A DNA stretch of 42,816 nt, taken from contig JAJZQO010000016.1 of the NCBI GenBank assembly GCA_021847575.1, forward strand, positions 1 to 42,816. Direction: 5' to 3'. Positions 19,876 through 30,600 of the stretch are shown piece by piece. The translations under genes and the position numbers were made by a program. Every line of letters begins with the position of its first letter. Position 1 is the first letter of the stretch. The stretch comes from Bacillota bacterium. GTDB taxonomy: Bacteria; Bacillota; Sulfobacillia; JAJZYS01; JAJYTV01. The notes under the pieces were generated by a model that was given only the letters and a program-made list of their open reading frames with translations, was not told the origin of the DNA and did no database searches.

Positions 19876-19904
19876 TTGTCTAGCGAGGCCGCTGCGGCTA
19901 CAAT
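19876..19904 (+). promoter_or_regulatory. Sigma-A-type promoter of the men operon
   Basis: TTGTCT (19876-19881) and TACAAT (19899-19904) are separated by exactly 17 bases. The predicted start of transcription, about 19911, is next to the menF ATG at 19913, so the message would be leaderless or nearly so. This agrees with the lack of a ribosome-binding site there. Confidence 0.6.
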
Positions 19905-19912
19905 GGACGCAA

Positions 19913-21247
19913 ATGAATGCTCATTCAGTCGTGAACGCCTCCCTTGCCGGCCAGTGGCAGGCAGCGCAACGCGACGCATCTCCATGGTACTCCGTCGAAT
20001 CTCCGTGCGCGGAGCGACCCCGCGACCTCGTGGCGCGGGCCGCCGCCCTGCGCAGGCCATACTTCTTCTGGCAGAGCGCCGACCGGCGGCGGAGCCTGCT
20101 CGGAGTCGGAGAACTCTTGCGACTGAGGGCTGCGGGAGCCGATCGCCTCCAGGCCGTGGCGGAAGCCGCGCGCAACCTGGCCGCGCCGCTCTTGCTCGGA
20201 ACGTTCGCCTTTTCGGACAAAGGGCCGCTCGCCCCGCCCTTTCGCGCGTTTGCCCCGGCAGACTTCATCGTACCGCAGTTGATCTTCGAAGAGCGCGACG
20301 ACGTCGCCACAGTGCGCCTGATCGGACGGCACGCATGCGAGGGGAAGTATGACGCCCTGTCCCTGCTGCAGTCGTTCGACAGGGCCGCCCCTGAACGGTG
20401 GCGCCCAGCGCGCGTGCGCTTCGTCGACCGCCCCGGAAGCCGTGACGTCTGGCGCGACGAGGTGCTCCGCGCACGCAGCGCCATCAGGAGCGGCAGCCTC
20501 GAAAAGGTCGTCCTGGCGAGAACGAGCCTCGCCCTCGCCACATCGCCGATCGACGCGGCCCGGGTCGTGCAGGCGCTTCTCCTGCGCGAGCAGGACTGCA
20601 ACGTCTTCGCCGTCCACCGGGGCGATGCCACCTTCCTCGGCGCGACGCCCGAGCGCCTCGTGCAGGTCGAGGACCATGTCGCGCAGGTGCCGTGCCTCGC
20701 CGGCTCGGCACCGCGCGGCGCGACGCCGGCGGAGGATCTGGCCATCGGTCAGGCGCTCCTCGGCAGCCCGAAGAACAGGCGCGAGCACCACTTCGTGGTC
20801 GAGGCCGTCGAGGCGGCCCTCCGCGGGCAGGGGCTCACGCCGGAACTGGCCGCGGCCCCCCAGCTCCGCCGCCTGCGCAGCGTGCAGCACCTGTTCACGC
20901 CTGTGCGAGCACGGCTCGGGAGCCGCGACACGATCTTCACGCTCGCAGCCGCGCTCCATCCGACGCCAGCGCTTGGCGGCACGCCGCGCTCTGGCGCACA
21001 GGCCTGGATCTCCGAACACGAGCGATCGCCGCGCGGCCTCTTCGGCGGAGGGGTCGGCTACTGGCGGCAGGACGGCGAGGGCGAATTCGACGTAGCCATC
21101 CGCTGCGGCCTCGTCAGCGGCAGCCTGGCGACGCTCTGGGCCGGTTGCGGTATCGTCGGCGATTCGGACCCGGAAGAGGAGCTGCGCGAGACGGAGCTCA
21201 AGCTGCGTCCCATGCGCCAGGCCCTGCGGGAGGCAAGCAGCCAATGA
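19913..21247 (+). CDS. menF: Isochorismate synthase MenF
   Basis: MenF converts chorismate to isochorismate, the entry to menaquinone synthesis. The 444-residue protein has a variable N-terminal half and the conserved chorismate-binding C-terminal half from about residue 190: EKVVLARTS, FLGATPERLV, LAGSAPRG, QHLFTPVRARL, LHPTPALGGTPR and WAGCGIVGDSDPEEEL with the metal-binding Glu residues. The ATG at 19913 lacks a ribosome site, which fits initiation on a leaderless message. The open frame continues far upstream but is non-coding there. The stop overlaps the menD start (ATGA). Confidence 0.94.
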   Translation: MNAHSVVNASLAGQWQAAQRDASPWYSVESPCAERPRDLVARAAALRRPYFFWQSADRRRSLLGVGELLRLRAAGADRLQAVAEAARNLAAPLLLGTFAFSDKGPLAPPFRAFAPADFIVPQLIFEERDDVATVRLIGRHACEGKYDALSLLQSFDRAAPERWRPARVRFVDRPGSRDVWRDEVLRARSAIRSGSLEKVVLARTSLALATSPIDAARVVQALLLREQDCNVFAVHRGDATFLGATPERLVQVEDHVAQVPCLAGSAPRGATPAEDLAIGQALLGSPKNRREHHFVVEAVEAALRGQGLTPELAAAPQLRRLRSVQHLFTPVRARLGSRDTIFTLAAALHPTPALGGTPRSGAQAWISEHERSPRGLFGGGVGYWRQDGEGEFDVAIRCGLVSGSLATLWAGCGIVGDSDPEEELRETELKLRPMRQALREASSQ

Positions 21248-22971
21248 ACCAGTACCTGCCCTTGATGCAGTTCGCCGCGGCTTTGCGTGACGCCGGCGTC
21301 GAGGACGTCGTCATCAGTCCCGGCTCGCGCTCGACGCCGCTTGCCCTGGCGTTCGCGCACTTGCAGGGCATCCGCCGGCACATTCTGATCGACGAGCGCT
21401 CCGCCGCATACTTCGCCCTCGGGCTGGGACTTTCCGGAGGGCGGCCGGCCGCCCTCGTCTGCACGTCCGGAACCGCCGCCGCCAACTACATGCCCGCCGT
21501 CGTCGAGGCGCGGTTCGGCCACGTGCCCCTCGTCGTTCTGACGGCAGACAGGCCACGCGAACTTCGCGACGTCGGCGCCAACCAGACGATCGACCAGACC
21601 CGCATCTACGGCCAGCACGTCAATTGGTTCATCGAGCTTCCCACCGACGGCGACGAGGCCGCGGGCGTGCTGGCCTACGCGCGCACGGCCGGCCTGCGGG
21701 CGGTGGCGATGGCCCTCGGGCGACCGTTCGGCCCTGTCCACGTCAACATCCCGCTGCGCGAGCCCCTGCTGCCGCCGGAGCCGCTCGAGGCGCCTGCCCC
21801 GGTCCCGTCGGACCTGCGCACCGCGGCACCCGAGGAGCGCAGTCCGGCACCTCTTGTCGACGAGGCCGCGCGCCGCATCACCAGGGCGCGCAGCGGTGTG
21901 ATCGTCGCGGGGCCGCTGCCGCCCTCCCGCCACATGCCCGATCTGCCCGCCCTGGCGCGGGCGACCGGCTTCCCCATCCTCGCGGACCCGCTTTCGGGGC
22001 TGCGCTCCCTGCCAGGCGACACGACCGGGCGTCTCGACGCGTACGATCTATATCTCCGCGACGCCAACCTGCGCCAGGCGCTCGAACCGGAGCTCGTGCT
22101 GCGCGTCGGCGGGATGCCCACCTCGAAATCCTTGGGGCAGTGGCTGCAGGCGATGCCCGAGGGGGCGGCGATCCTCCTGCCGGGCGAGGCGACATGGCAG
22201 GACCCGCTGCTGCAGCCAGGACTCCTGCTGCCCGGCGCGGCGCACCTCGATGTCGCCGCGCTGCTCGGCCGTGTCGAGCCTGAGACGCGCTCCCGGACCT
22301 ACATGGAACGGTTCATGCGCGTCGATCGGGCCGCCCGCGCCGCGGCCGAAGCCTTCCTCGCCAGAACGGACCCGTTCGAGCCGACCGCCATCCGACTGCT
22401 CGCGGGGCTGTTGGGCACGGGCGATCAGCTGTTCGTCGGCTCGAGCATGCCTGTGCGCGACCTCGACGGTTTCCTGCCGACCGGCGGTGGCCAGCGCATT
22501 CTCGCCATGCGCGGCGCACAGGGCATCGACGGCGTCGTATCGGCTGCCGTCGGGGCCGCGCGACGCCATGGCGGGCGCACCGCCCTCGCGATCGGCGACC
22601 TCTCGTTCCTCCACGACTTCGGCGGCCTCTATGCCGCGACGCGCACCGGCACCTCCCTCACGGTGCTGCTGCTGCACAACGACGGCGGCGGCATCTTCTC
22701 GTACCTGCCCCAGCATGGCATGGCGGAGTTCGAGGAGCTCTTCGGCACGCCCACCGGAATCGACTTCGCGCCTGGCATCGCCATGTTCGGCGGGCGCCAC
22801 CGCCAGGTGCTGGCGCGACAGGATCTCGTCTCAGCCCTCGGCGAAGCACTCGACCGGCCTGGACTCGACGTGGTCGAGCTGCGCACCGATCGCGAGGCGA
22901 GCCGAACTCTGCACGGGGAGGTGTTCGCCGCCGCGCAGGCAGTTGCGCGAGCGGCGCTCATAGATGCCTGA
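21244..22971 (+). CDS. menD: 2-succinyl-5-enolpyruvyl-6-hydroxy-3-cyclohexene-1-carboxylate synthase MenD
   Basis: MenD is a thiamine-diphosphate enzyme that adds the succinyl semialdehyde unit from 2-oxoglutarate to isochorismate. The 575-residue length is standard. The N-terminal domain shows VISPGSRSTPLALAF, the ThDP-activating Glu51 in IDERSAAYFALG, and CTSGTAAANYMPAVVEA. The C-terminal domain shows SSMPVRDLD, RGAQGIDGVVS, GDLSFLHDFGGLYA and LHNDGGGIFSYLPQ. It overlaps menF by four bases and menH by eight, so the first three pathway steps are translated as a coupled block. ThiL in the same window makes its cofactor. Confidence 0.96.
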   Translation: MNQYLPLMQFAAALRDAGVEDVVISPGSRSTPLALAFAHLQGIRRHILIDERSAAYFALGLGLSGGRPAALVCTSGTAAANYMPAVVEARFGHVPLVVLTADRPRELRDVGANQTIDQTRIYGQHVNWFIELPTDGDEAAGVLAYARTAGLRAVAMALGRPFGPVHVNIPLREPLLPPEPLEAPAPVPSDLRTAAPEERSPAPLVDEAARRITRARSGVIVAGPLPPSRHMPDLPALARATGFPILADPLSGLRSLPGDTTGRLDAYDLYLRDANLRQALEPELVLRVGGMPTSKSLGQWLQAMPEGAAILLPGEATWQDPLLQPGLLLPGAAHLDVAALLGRVEPETRSRTYMERFMRVDRAARAAAEAFLARTDPFEPTAIRLLAGLLGTGDQLFVGSSMPVRDLDGFLPTGGGQRILAMRGAQGIDGVVSAAVGAARRHGGRTALAIGDLSFLHDFGGLYAATRTGTSLTVLLLHNDGGGIFSYLPQHGMAEFEELFGTPTGIDFAPGIAMFGGRHRQVLARQDLVSALGEALDRPGLDVVELRTDREASRTLHGEVFAAAQAVARAALIDA

Positions 22972-23776
22972 ACTCATGCGCGCGGGCGCCCGGGTGCATT
23001 TCGAGGTGCACGGGGCAGGCCCGCCACTGGTCGTACTCCATGGTTTCACGGGCAGCGGCCTGGACTTCCTGCCCCTCGCCGCGGCGCTCAGGCGGCGGGT
23101 GATGACCGTCACTGTGGACCTCATGGGCCACGGCGACTCCGACGCGCCGCAGGATCCGCAGCGCTACAGCCTGGACGAATCGGTCAAAGACACGCTCGCC
23201 GTCGCGGACGCCCTCGGCCTCGAGCGTTTCGACCTGCTGGGCTACTCGCTCGGCGGCCGAGTTGCGCTGCGGGTCGCTCTCAAGGCACCGCAGCGCGTGC
23301 TCAGGCTCGTGCTCGAGAGCAGCTCACCGGGCATCCGGGATGCCGATGAACGGCGCCGGCGCCGCGACAGCGACCGCGCGCTGGCACAGTCGCTCGAAGC
23401 CGACGGCCTGCCCGCCTTTGTCGAGCGCTGGCTGGCGCTGGACCTCTTCCGCACGCAGCGCCTGCTGCCGCCGGCGCGCCAGCAGGCCGTGCGGGAGGCG
23501 AAGCTGCGCCAGCGGCCGCAAGGCCTCGCCTACAGCCTTCTGGGTGCGGGCGCAGGCATGGACGAGGACGTCTGGGAGAGCCTCGGCGAGATTCGCGGCC
23601 GCGTGCTGCTGATCGGCGGCATGGCAGACCAGAAGTATGGCCGGATCCTGGCCGAGATGGCCGAGCGGCTGCCTGACGCCCGACTCGTGCGGGTGCCGCG
23701 CGTCGGCCACACGGTGCATCTGGAGCGCCCGCGGCTCTTCGCCCAATATGTCGGGGAGTTCCTCAGGCAACCCTGA
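22964..23776 (+). CDS. menH: 2-succinyl-6-hydroxy-2,4-cyclohexadiene-1-carboxylate synthase MenH
   Basis: MenH is an alpha/beta-hydrolase-fold lyase that removes pyruvate from the MenD product to give SHCHC. The 270 residues show the oxyanion HGFTGSG loop, MGHGDSD, the nucleophile elbow LLGYSLGGRVAL with Ser95, an Asp in GGMADQKYG near residue 220 and the His in RVGHTVHLERP near 248. The ATG overlaps the menD stop by eight bases. It is separated from menB by 111 bases that hold a strong hairpin, so expression of the second half of the operon may be adjusted there. Confidence 0.92.
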   Translation: MPELMRAGARVHFEVHGAGPPLVVLHGFTGSGLDFLPLAAALRRRVMTVTVDLMGHGDSDAPQDPQRYSLDESVKDTLAVADALGLERFDLLGYSLGGRVALRVALKAPQRVLRLVLESSSPGIRDADERRRRRDSDRALAQSLEADGLPAFVERWLALDLFRTQRLLPPARQQAVREAKLRQRPQGLAYSLLGAGAGMDEDVWESLGEIRGRVLLIGGMADQKYGRILAEMAERLPDARLVRVPRVGHTVHLERPRLFAQYVGEFLRQP

Positions 23777-23854
23777 CTCCAAGCGGTTCCGGCAAGTCCC
23801 CAGCCCGCGTCGGTCACCGAAGCGGGCAAGAAAGGAGCGCGCCTACCGGGGGGT

Positions 23855-23872
23855 GGGGCCCGACGTGGCCCC
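23855..23872 (+). repeat. Inverted repeat in the menH-menB spacer
   Basis: GGGGCC (23855-23860) and GGCCCC (23867-23872) flank a six-base loop just upstream of the menB start region. It could weaken menB initiation or stabilise a processed transcript. There is no T-run, so simple termination is unlikely. Confidence 0.35.
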
Positions 23873-23887
23873 CGGCGGCAGTTGTAC

Positions 23888-24700
<813 letters not shown>

Positions 24701-24701
24701 C

Positions 24702-26201
24702 ATGGCGCAGGACGTGACGGAGCCCTGGCTCGGACAGGACTTCCTCAGCCGGCGCGCCGAGCGGTCACCCGATCGCCTCGCTCTGCGCGCCGAGGGGCGC
24801 GATCTCAGCTATGCCGAGTTGGACCGCCTTGCGGCCGTCGCCGCCGGCAGCCTGAAGGCCGCCGGAGTCGGCCCGCGGGATCGCGTGGCGGCGCTCATGC
24901 CTGGCGGCCTCGCCTTCACCATCGTGCTGCACGCCACGCTGCGCCTTGGCGCCGCACTCGTCCCGCTCAATACGCGCCTTAGGCCCCTGGAGCTCAGAGC
25001 GCAGCTCCTCGACGCCCGTCCCCGCCTCCTCCTGGCCGCAGGCGCGCTGCAGGCCGCAGGCAGGTCCCTTGGCGCGGAGCTCGGCCTGGAAGTCTGGCTC
25101 TTGCCGGGAGGCCCGGATCTGGGCCCGCTCGCCAAGGGCCCGGCTACCGCCCCGCTCTCGGCTGGTGCGGACGACCCTGCGACCATCGTCTACACGTCCG
25201 GCACGACAGGGATGGCCAAAGGCGCCATCCTCACGCGCCGCAACTTTTTCTACGCCGCTGTCACCTCCGCCATGGGCCTCGGCGCCTTGCCCGAAGACCG
25301 CTGGCTGCTCTGCATGCCGCTCTTCCATGTGGGCGGACTCTCCATCCTGCTTCGCTCGGCGCTTTTCGGCGGCGCCGTGCTGGCACAGGAGGGCTTCGAC
25401 GTCGAGGCGGTTCGCGGCGCCCTGCACGAAGATGGTGCAACCTGCGTCTCGCTCGTGCCCGTCATGCTCGAGCGCCTCATGCAAGCGGGCGTCAAGCCGC
25501 CACCGACCCTGCGCTTCGCCCTGCTCGGCGGCGCCGCGGCGCCGCGGGAGCTGATCGCACAGGGCCTGAAGGCCGGGTGGCCGCTCGCCTCGACTTACGG
25601 AATGACGGAGACGGCATCGCAGGCCGCCACCCTGGCGCCGTGGGAAGCCCTGGGACACATCGGCTCGGCGGGTCGTCCCCTGTTTCTGACGGACATCCGC
25701 ATCGCCGACGGCGACCGCGCGCTCCCCGCGGGTGAAGCGGGTGAGATCCTGGTGCGGGGACCCACGGTGATTCCGGGATACCTCGGCGCCGCGAACGCAA
25801 TGGACGAACTCTTCGTGGACGGCTACCTGCGCACGGGGGACATCGGCTACCTGGACCCCGACGGCTACCTCTATGTGCTCGACCGCCGCAAGGATCTCAT
25901 CGTCTCCGGGGGCGAAAACATCTACCCTGCGGAGGTGGAGGCCGCCCTCAGACGCCATCCCGACGTGCGGGACGCGGCCGTCTATCCCCTGCCCGACCGC
26001 GTCTGGGGCCAGGTGCCCGGAGCCGCGATCGTGCCCCGCGACGGCATAAGCCCCAATGCGGACGACATCATCGCGTTCCTGCGCGAGGAGCTCGCGGGCT
26101 ATAAAGTGCCGCGCGAGATCCGCATCGTAAGTGAGCTGCCGCGCAACGCCGGAGGCAAGCTGATGCGGCGCGCCCTGAAGCCGGAGGTGCGTGAAGAATG
26201 A
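24702..26201 (+). CDS. menE: 2-succinylbenzoate--CoA ligase MenE
   Basis: MenE activates o-succinylbenzoate with ATP and CoA to feed MenB. The 499-residue acyl-adenylate-forming enzyme has the P-loop-like IVYTSGTTGMAKGA near residue 165, the MPLFHVGGLS substrate segment, TYGMTETAS, GYLRTGDIGYLD with the ATP-ribose Asp, DRRKDLIVSGGENIYP at the domain hinge, and the C-terminal catalytic Lys in NAGGKLMRRAL. The order menB-menE is the reverse of the chemical order, but both are in one transcript. The stop overlaps the menA start by four bases. Confidence 0.94.
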   Translation: MAQDVTEPWLGQDFLSRRAERSPDRLALRAEGRDLSYAELDRLAAVAAGSLKAAGVGPRDRVAALMPGGLAFTIVLHATLRLGAALVPLNTRLRPLELRAQLLDARPRLLLAAGALQAAGRSLGAELGLEVWLLPGGPDLGPLAKGPATAPLSAGADDPATIVYTSGTTGMAKGAILTRRNFFYAAVTSAMGLGALPEDRWLLCMPLFHVGGLSILLRSALFGGAVLAQEGFDVEAVRGALHEDGATCVSLVPVMLERLMQAGVKPPPTLRFALLGGAAAPRELIAQGLKAGWPLASTYGMTETASQAATLAPWEALGHIGSAGRPLFLTDIRIADGDRALPAGEAGEILVRGPTVIPGYLGAANAMDELFVDGYLRTGDIGYLDPDGYLYVLDRRKDLIVSGGENIYPAEVEAALRRHPDVRDAAVYPLPDRVWGQVPGAAIVPRDGISPNADDIIAFLREELAGYKVPREIRIVSELPRNAGGKLMRRALKPEVREE

Positions 26202-27067
26202 CCCTGCGCCAGCTCTGGCGCCTGACCCGGCCGCACACGCTGAGCGCGGCCGTAGTCCCGGTCCTGGTCGGCACGGCTGCGGGTGCGCTCTCGGGCCGCC
26301 CCTCCTACGCGCTCGTGTTCGACATGCTGCTCATCTCGCTTGCGCTCCAGGTCGCGACCAACATGGCGAACGAGTACTTTGACTACCGCCAGGGCGTGGA
26401 CCATGCCGGGCTTACCGGCATCGCGGGGGTGATCGTGCAGGGCGAGACCTCGCCGAAAGCTGTGCTGACTGCGGCCGTTGCCACCTTCGGCCTGGCGTTC
26501 GTGCTCGGTTGCCTGCTTGCCGCGGCCCGCGGTCCCCTGCTCGTGCTGCTCGGGCTCCTGAGCATCCTCGTCGCTCTGCTCTACAGCGCAGGACCGCGTC
26601 CGATCTCCGCGACGCCCTTCGGCGAGTTGACGGTCCTCCTGCTGATGGGCGTACTCGAGACCCTCGTCAGCGAAGTGGCGGCGGTGGGACACCTGAGCCT
26701 CGCCGCGACCGCCGCCTCGCTCTCGGTGGGCTTCCTCGTCGCGGCAATCCTCACCGCCAACAACCTGAGGGACCGGGAGAGCGATGCCGAGCGCGGCCGT
26801 CGAACGCTGGCCATCCTGCTCGGCGCGCAGCGAGGTCTGACATTCCTCAGGCTTGAGGCCGTGGCGGCGGTCGTCTGGCCGGCCATCGCCGCCGCGCTCG
26901 GGCTGATGCCCTGGGCAGCCGCCCTGACGCTGGCGCTGGCGCCGATCGCGATCACCGTCGGGCGCCATGGGTCTTTGCGCCGTCTGCTGCCTGAAGTCTC
27001 ACGGCTGCATCTGCTGAACGGCCTCGTCCTCTCGCTGACGCTCGGCCTCGCTGCACTGCTGCGCTAG
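26198..27067 (+). CDS. menA: 1,4-dihydroxy-2-naphthoate polyprenyltransferase MenA
   Basis: MenA attaches the isoprenoid tail to 1,4-dihydroxy-2-naphthoate in the membrane, giving demethylmenaquinone. The 289-residue UbiA-superfamily protein has about eight or nine hydrophobic helices and the two aspartate-rich prenyl-diphosphate motifs, NMANEYFDYRQGVD (about residues 55-68) and ANNLRDRESD (about 186-195). The ATG overlaps menE (ATGA). It ends the recognisable men genes here. The final methyltransferase (MenG) and the o-succinylbenzoate synthase (MenC) must be encoded elsewhere or replaced. Confidence 0.94.
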   Translation: MTLRQLWRLTRPHTLSAAVVPVLVGTAAGALSGRPSYALVFDMLLISLALQVATNMANEYFDYRQGVDHAGLTGIAGVIVQGETSPKAVLTAAVATFGLAFVLGCLLAAARGPLLVLLGLLSILVALLYSAGPRPISATPFGELTVLLLMGVLETLVSEVAAVGHLSLAATAASLSVGFLVAAILTANNLRDRESDAERGRRTLAILLGAQRGLTFLRLEAVAAVVWPAIAAALGLMPWAAALTLALAPIAITVGRHGSLRRLLPEVSRLHLLNGLVLSLTLGLAALLR

Positions 27068-27089
27068 GGCTGCCCGACCAAACCGCCCA

Positions 27090-27118
27090 GGTGGTGCATA
27101 GACCACCACCAAGGTGGT
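27090..27118 (+). promoter_or_regulatory. Possible two-state hairpin over the ribosome site of the YiiX-like gene
   Basis: The shared block ACCACCACC (27102-27110) can pair either with the upstream GGTGGTG (27090-27096, seven base pairs) or with the downstream GGTGGT (27113-27118, six pairs). The downstream copy is part of AAGGTGGTG, the likely ribosome site of the GTG start at 27126. The two foldings exclude each other, so translation could be switched. Confidence 0.35.
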
Positions 27119-27125
27119 GATCATC

Positions 27126-27680
27126 GTGTCCTACCGGGCCGAGGCGTTGCGGCCGGGAGACGTGCTGCTGATGACGACAGGGCCGAAGCAATCGCTAGGG
27201 TCCAGGCTCCTCGACGTCCTGATCGCCCTGAGCGAGGGCAATCCTTTCGTCCATTCCTGCCTCGTCGGCGACGGTCACCTCATCGATCCCACCTGGCCAT
27301 CCGTCCAGCAGGCTCCCCTGGACCGCTACAGGCGGAGCGGCTGGGCCTTCCGCGTGCATACCGGCGAGATGCGCCGGCAGGCCGCACTGGCCTGGGCCGA
27401 AGCGCATGTGGGCAATCCCTACGGCATCGGCGAGCTGTTCGCCGACGCGGCCCGCTACGACCTCCACATCGTGCTGCCGGCCTGGTACCGCTGGCGGCCG
27501 GGCCGCTGGACGTGCAGCGGCTTCGTCTCCCAGGCCTACCTCGCGGCGGGCGTCACCTTGACCCATGCCCCCCTGCCATCCCCGGCGGACCTCAGCTACT
27601 CGCCGGATCTGATCGGACCCAGGCCATGGCACGCACGGCGGCGCGGACCGCCCAGGCGTCCCACCACACGCGACGCCTGA
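27126..27680 (+). CDS. Permuted papain-fold (YiiX/YaeF, NlpC/P60-like) hydrolase
   Basis: The 184-residue protein has the hallmarks of the circularly permuted NlpC/P60 (YaeF/YiiX) group: an N-terminal PGDVLLMTTG strand, a catalytic His43 in PFVHSCLVGDG ahead of the sequence, and a later nucleophile Cys130 in RWTCSGFVSQAYLAAG. Members are predicted amidases or acyltransferases acting on cell-envelope, lipid or peptide substrates; none can be named here. There is no signal peptide and the C-terminus is Arg/Pro rich. I choose the GTG at 27126, which has AAGGTG at 9 bases; two GTG codons at 27114 and 27117 are also in frame. It follows menA by 58 bases and is convergent with yhaN, 13 bases away. 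Confidence 0.7.
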   Translation: MSYRAEALRPGDVLLMTTGPKQSLGSRLLDVLIALSEGNPFVHSCLVGDGHLIDPTWPSVQQAPLDRYRRSGWAFRVHTGEMRRQAALAWAEAHVGNPYGIGELFADAARYDLHIVLPAWYRWRPGRWTCSGFVSQAYLAAGVTLTHAPLPSPADLSYSPDLIGPRPWHARRRGPPRRPTTRDA

Positions 27681-27693
27681 CCGGGCGTAACGC

Positions 27694-30600
27694 TCAAGAG
27701 AGTCCGTAGCGCCGCCCGCGTCCCTTGCCCGTCGCCGCGATGCGTCCCGCCGCGGCGAGTTCCCGCAAGATCTGCCGCACGTCGGGCTCGCTGGCTCCTG
27801 TCAGCCGCACCAGCTCCGCGTGAGCGAGCGGACCCGGTCCAAGCAACTGCACCACCCTGTCGCCAAGCGTCGACTCGCTGGCCGCAGCCACCTGCTGGCG
27901 GGCTTCCTGCCCCGCGAGGTCCACCACCCGCAGACCCGGTGCAGCGACGCGCGCAGCCTGGGCGAGCGAAGGGTGGCAGGTGAAGAAGAGTGCCTGGCGC
28001 CCAGGTTCGCGCGCGAAGCGGGCCACCACGTCGAGCAGCGCGGCCTGCCGCTTCGGATCGAAATTGACCGCGATGTCGTCGAGCACGAGCGGCAGCGCCG
28101 CCACCCGTTCGCCGTAGGAGGCGGCGAGACCGAGGCGCAGGGCCAGATAGAGTTGCTCCTGCGTGCCGCGGCTGAGCTCCTCCGGCTGCTTCTGCCCGCC
28201 ACCCTGGGCCATAGCCACCAGCCCCTGCCCGTCGCTCCGCTGGCGCACCTCCTGATACACCCCGGCGGTGATCTGCCGGAAAGCGTCCGAAGCGATCCGC
28301 AGCACGTCCGGCTGGCGACTTTGCACGTAGACGTCGAGTGTCCGCTCGAGCAGGCGCTGGGCGAGCGCCTGGGCCCGCCAGGCCTGCGCGGCGCGCCTGA
28401 GCTCCTCCTCGAGTTCCGCACAGCGCCCCGCCAGGGCCGGCACATCGGCAGACTCCGCGATCTCCACGCGCAGGCGCACAAGGTCCTGGCTCTCGCGCAC
28501 GAGCTGATCCCTCTGCTGCTTCATCTCCTCCAGGCTCCGCGCCATGTCGGCGCTTTGCGCGAGCCAAAGCTCTGGACTGCCATCCTGCAGCTCCGCGGTC
28601 AGCAGGCCCTCCTCCCGGCCGACCTGATCGCGGAAGGCGGCGAGCGCGAGATCCCGGTCATGCTGGCGCCGCTCGTAGGCCTCGCGCTCCGAGCGCCAGG
28701 CCTCGAAGGCAGCGACATCCGCCAGGGCCGCCTCCCCGAAAGCTGTGGCCAGCACGGCGTCGGCCTCCTCGTGCCTGGCCAGGGCCTGCGCCAAGGCGGC
28801 CTCGCCCCGTAGCTGCTCCTCGCGCATCAGACGCAAGGCCGTCTCCTGTCCCAGCGCGGCCTCGAGCGGCGCTGCCAAGGCCGCAATCGCCTCGGCAAGC
28901 GCTGCGCGGAACAGCGGCGGTTCGCCGCCAAGCTCACGCAGGATGCGTTCGGCCCGAACCTGCCATGCGGCGATCTCGGCATCTTCCGCCGCCTGCAGCC
29001 CAAGCAGGTCCCCCAGTTTCTCCTGCGCCGCCCTGAGGGCCTGTACGCCGCTGAGGTACGACGGGACGTGCTGCGGGGAGACGTCGCTCGGCACGCCAAG
29101 CGACGCGAGCTGCGAGGCAAGCCCTGCGCGCGCCTCGCTCTCGGCCGCCAGCGCCGCCTCGAGACGTTCCTGGCACTCGGCGCGTTGGCGCAGCGCGGCC
29201 CCCTGTTCGGCCTGGGCCGTCCGCACGCGTTCGCGCACAGCCTGCGCAGCCGTGACGCGCCCCAGCCCCGCGTGCAGGTCGGCGATGGCCTGGGCGGCAG
29301 CGTCCGCAGAGAGGGGAGTCGCAAGTCCGAGCTCCCCGGCAGACTGCGCAGCCTCGGCCCTGGCCCGGCGCAGGTCCCGCCCCGGCGGACCGAACAGGAG
29401 GACAAGCAGGGCGAGCAGGCCAAGCGGCGCGAGCACCATCAGGTCCGTGGCGCGAAGAGCCGCCGCGGCGAGCCCGGCCACCAGGATGGCAAGCGCCGTC
29501 AGGATCGGCGCGAGCAGTCCCGCGCGCCGGCGCGCGGCCCGTTCGATCGCATCTCTGTGCCGTGCCAGCGCGGCATCCTTCGCGTGGTAGTCCTCGACAC
29601 CTGGCACGTCGGCATAGCCCTGTGCCTCAGCCGCTGCGCCGGCGAGCGCTGCCTCGGCGTCCGCAAGCCGACGCGCGGCGCCCTCCGCCTCCGCCTCGCG
29701 CTGCAGGCGGGCCTGTCCAAGTTCGCGCAACCCGGCGAGCTTCGCGTCGACCGCGCGCAGGCTTGTCTGCTCGACGGGCGGCACATCCTCCAGTTCCTCG
29801 ACGCCGATCTGCGCCGCCGCCTCGGCCGAGAGCGCCCGCTGCGCCGCGATGTCGCGGCCAAGCTGCTCCAGGCGCTGCATGCGGCTGCGCTGCAGCGGCG
29901 TCTCGGAGGCGATCGCCCTGATCGCCGGCGCCGCCTCGAGCAGGCGACCGTCCAGGAGCTTTTGGGCGGCGGCGACGCGCTCCGCCTGTTCGCGGGCGAG
30001 GGCCTGCACGCGCTCGAGCTCCGCCTTGGCGCGCTCGCTCTCCACCTGGCCGGCCCGGATGCGGTCCACAAGTTCGGCCGAGATGGCCTTGGGCTCGCCG
30101 ATCTCCGCCATCTCCTGCTCGAGCCGCCCAAGCCGGTTCCAGGGCACGTATAGGGACTCCAGACGGGCGAGGTGCCGCTGTCGCGCCGCGAGCTCCGCCA
30201 TCTGCCGCTCCAGTTCCTCCGCCTGGTGTTCCGCAGCCCCCAGACTCGCCTCGATCTCCTCGAAGCGGCCGGCCAGCGCCATGGCCTGCGCCAAGTCGCG
30301 ACGCGCCGCGAGCAACTCCTCGCTCAGCTTGTTGATGACGCCCTCGCGCGAGCGCGGGCGCAGGTATGCCTCGGCACCCTTGCGCAACTGCTGCAGCACG
30401 CTGGCCGCGCTGCGGCCGGCGCCGGTGATGCCCGCCGAATAGAGGCGGTCTCGCACCTCGTCCTGGCTGAGCGTCTCGAGGTTCGTCAGTTCGAACAGGC
30501 TGAAGGCGAAGACATTTCGGAAGATCTCGCCGTCGAGACCGCCCAGCCGCTGTCGGAGCGCATCCTCGCCGAGCTGTCGCCCGTCGGGCGCGTAGAGCCT

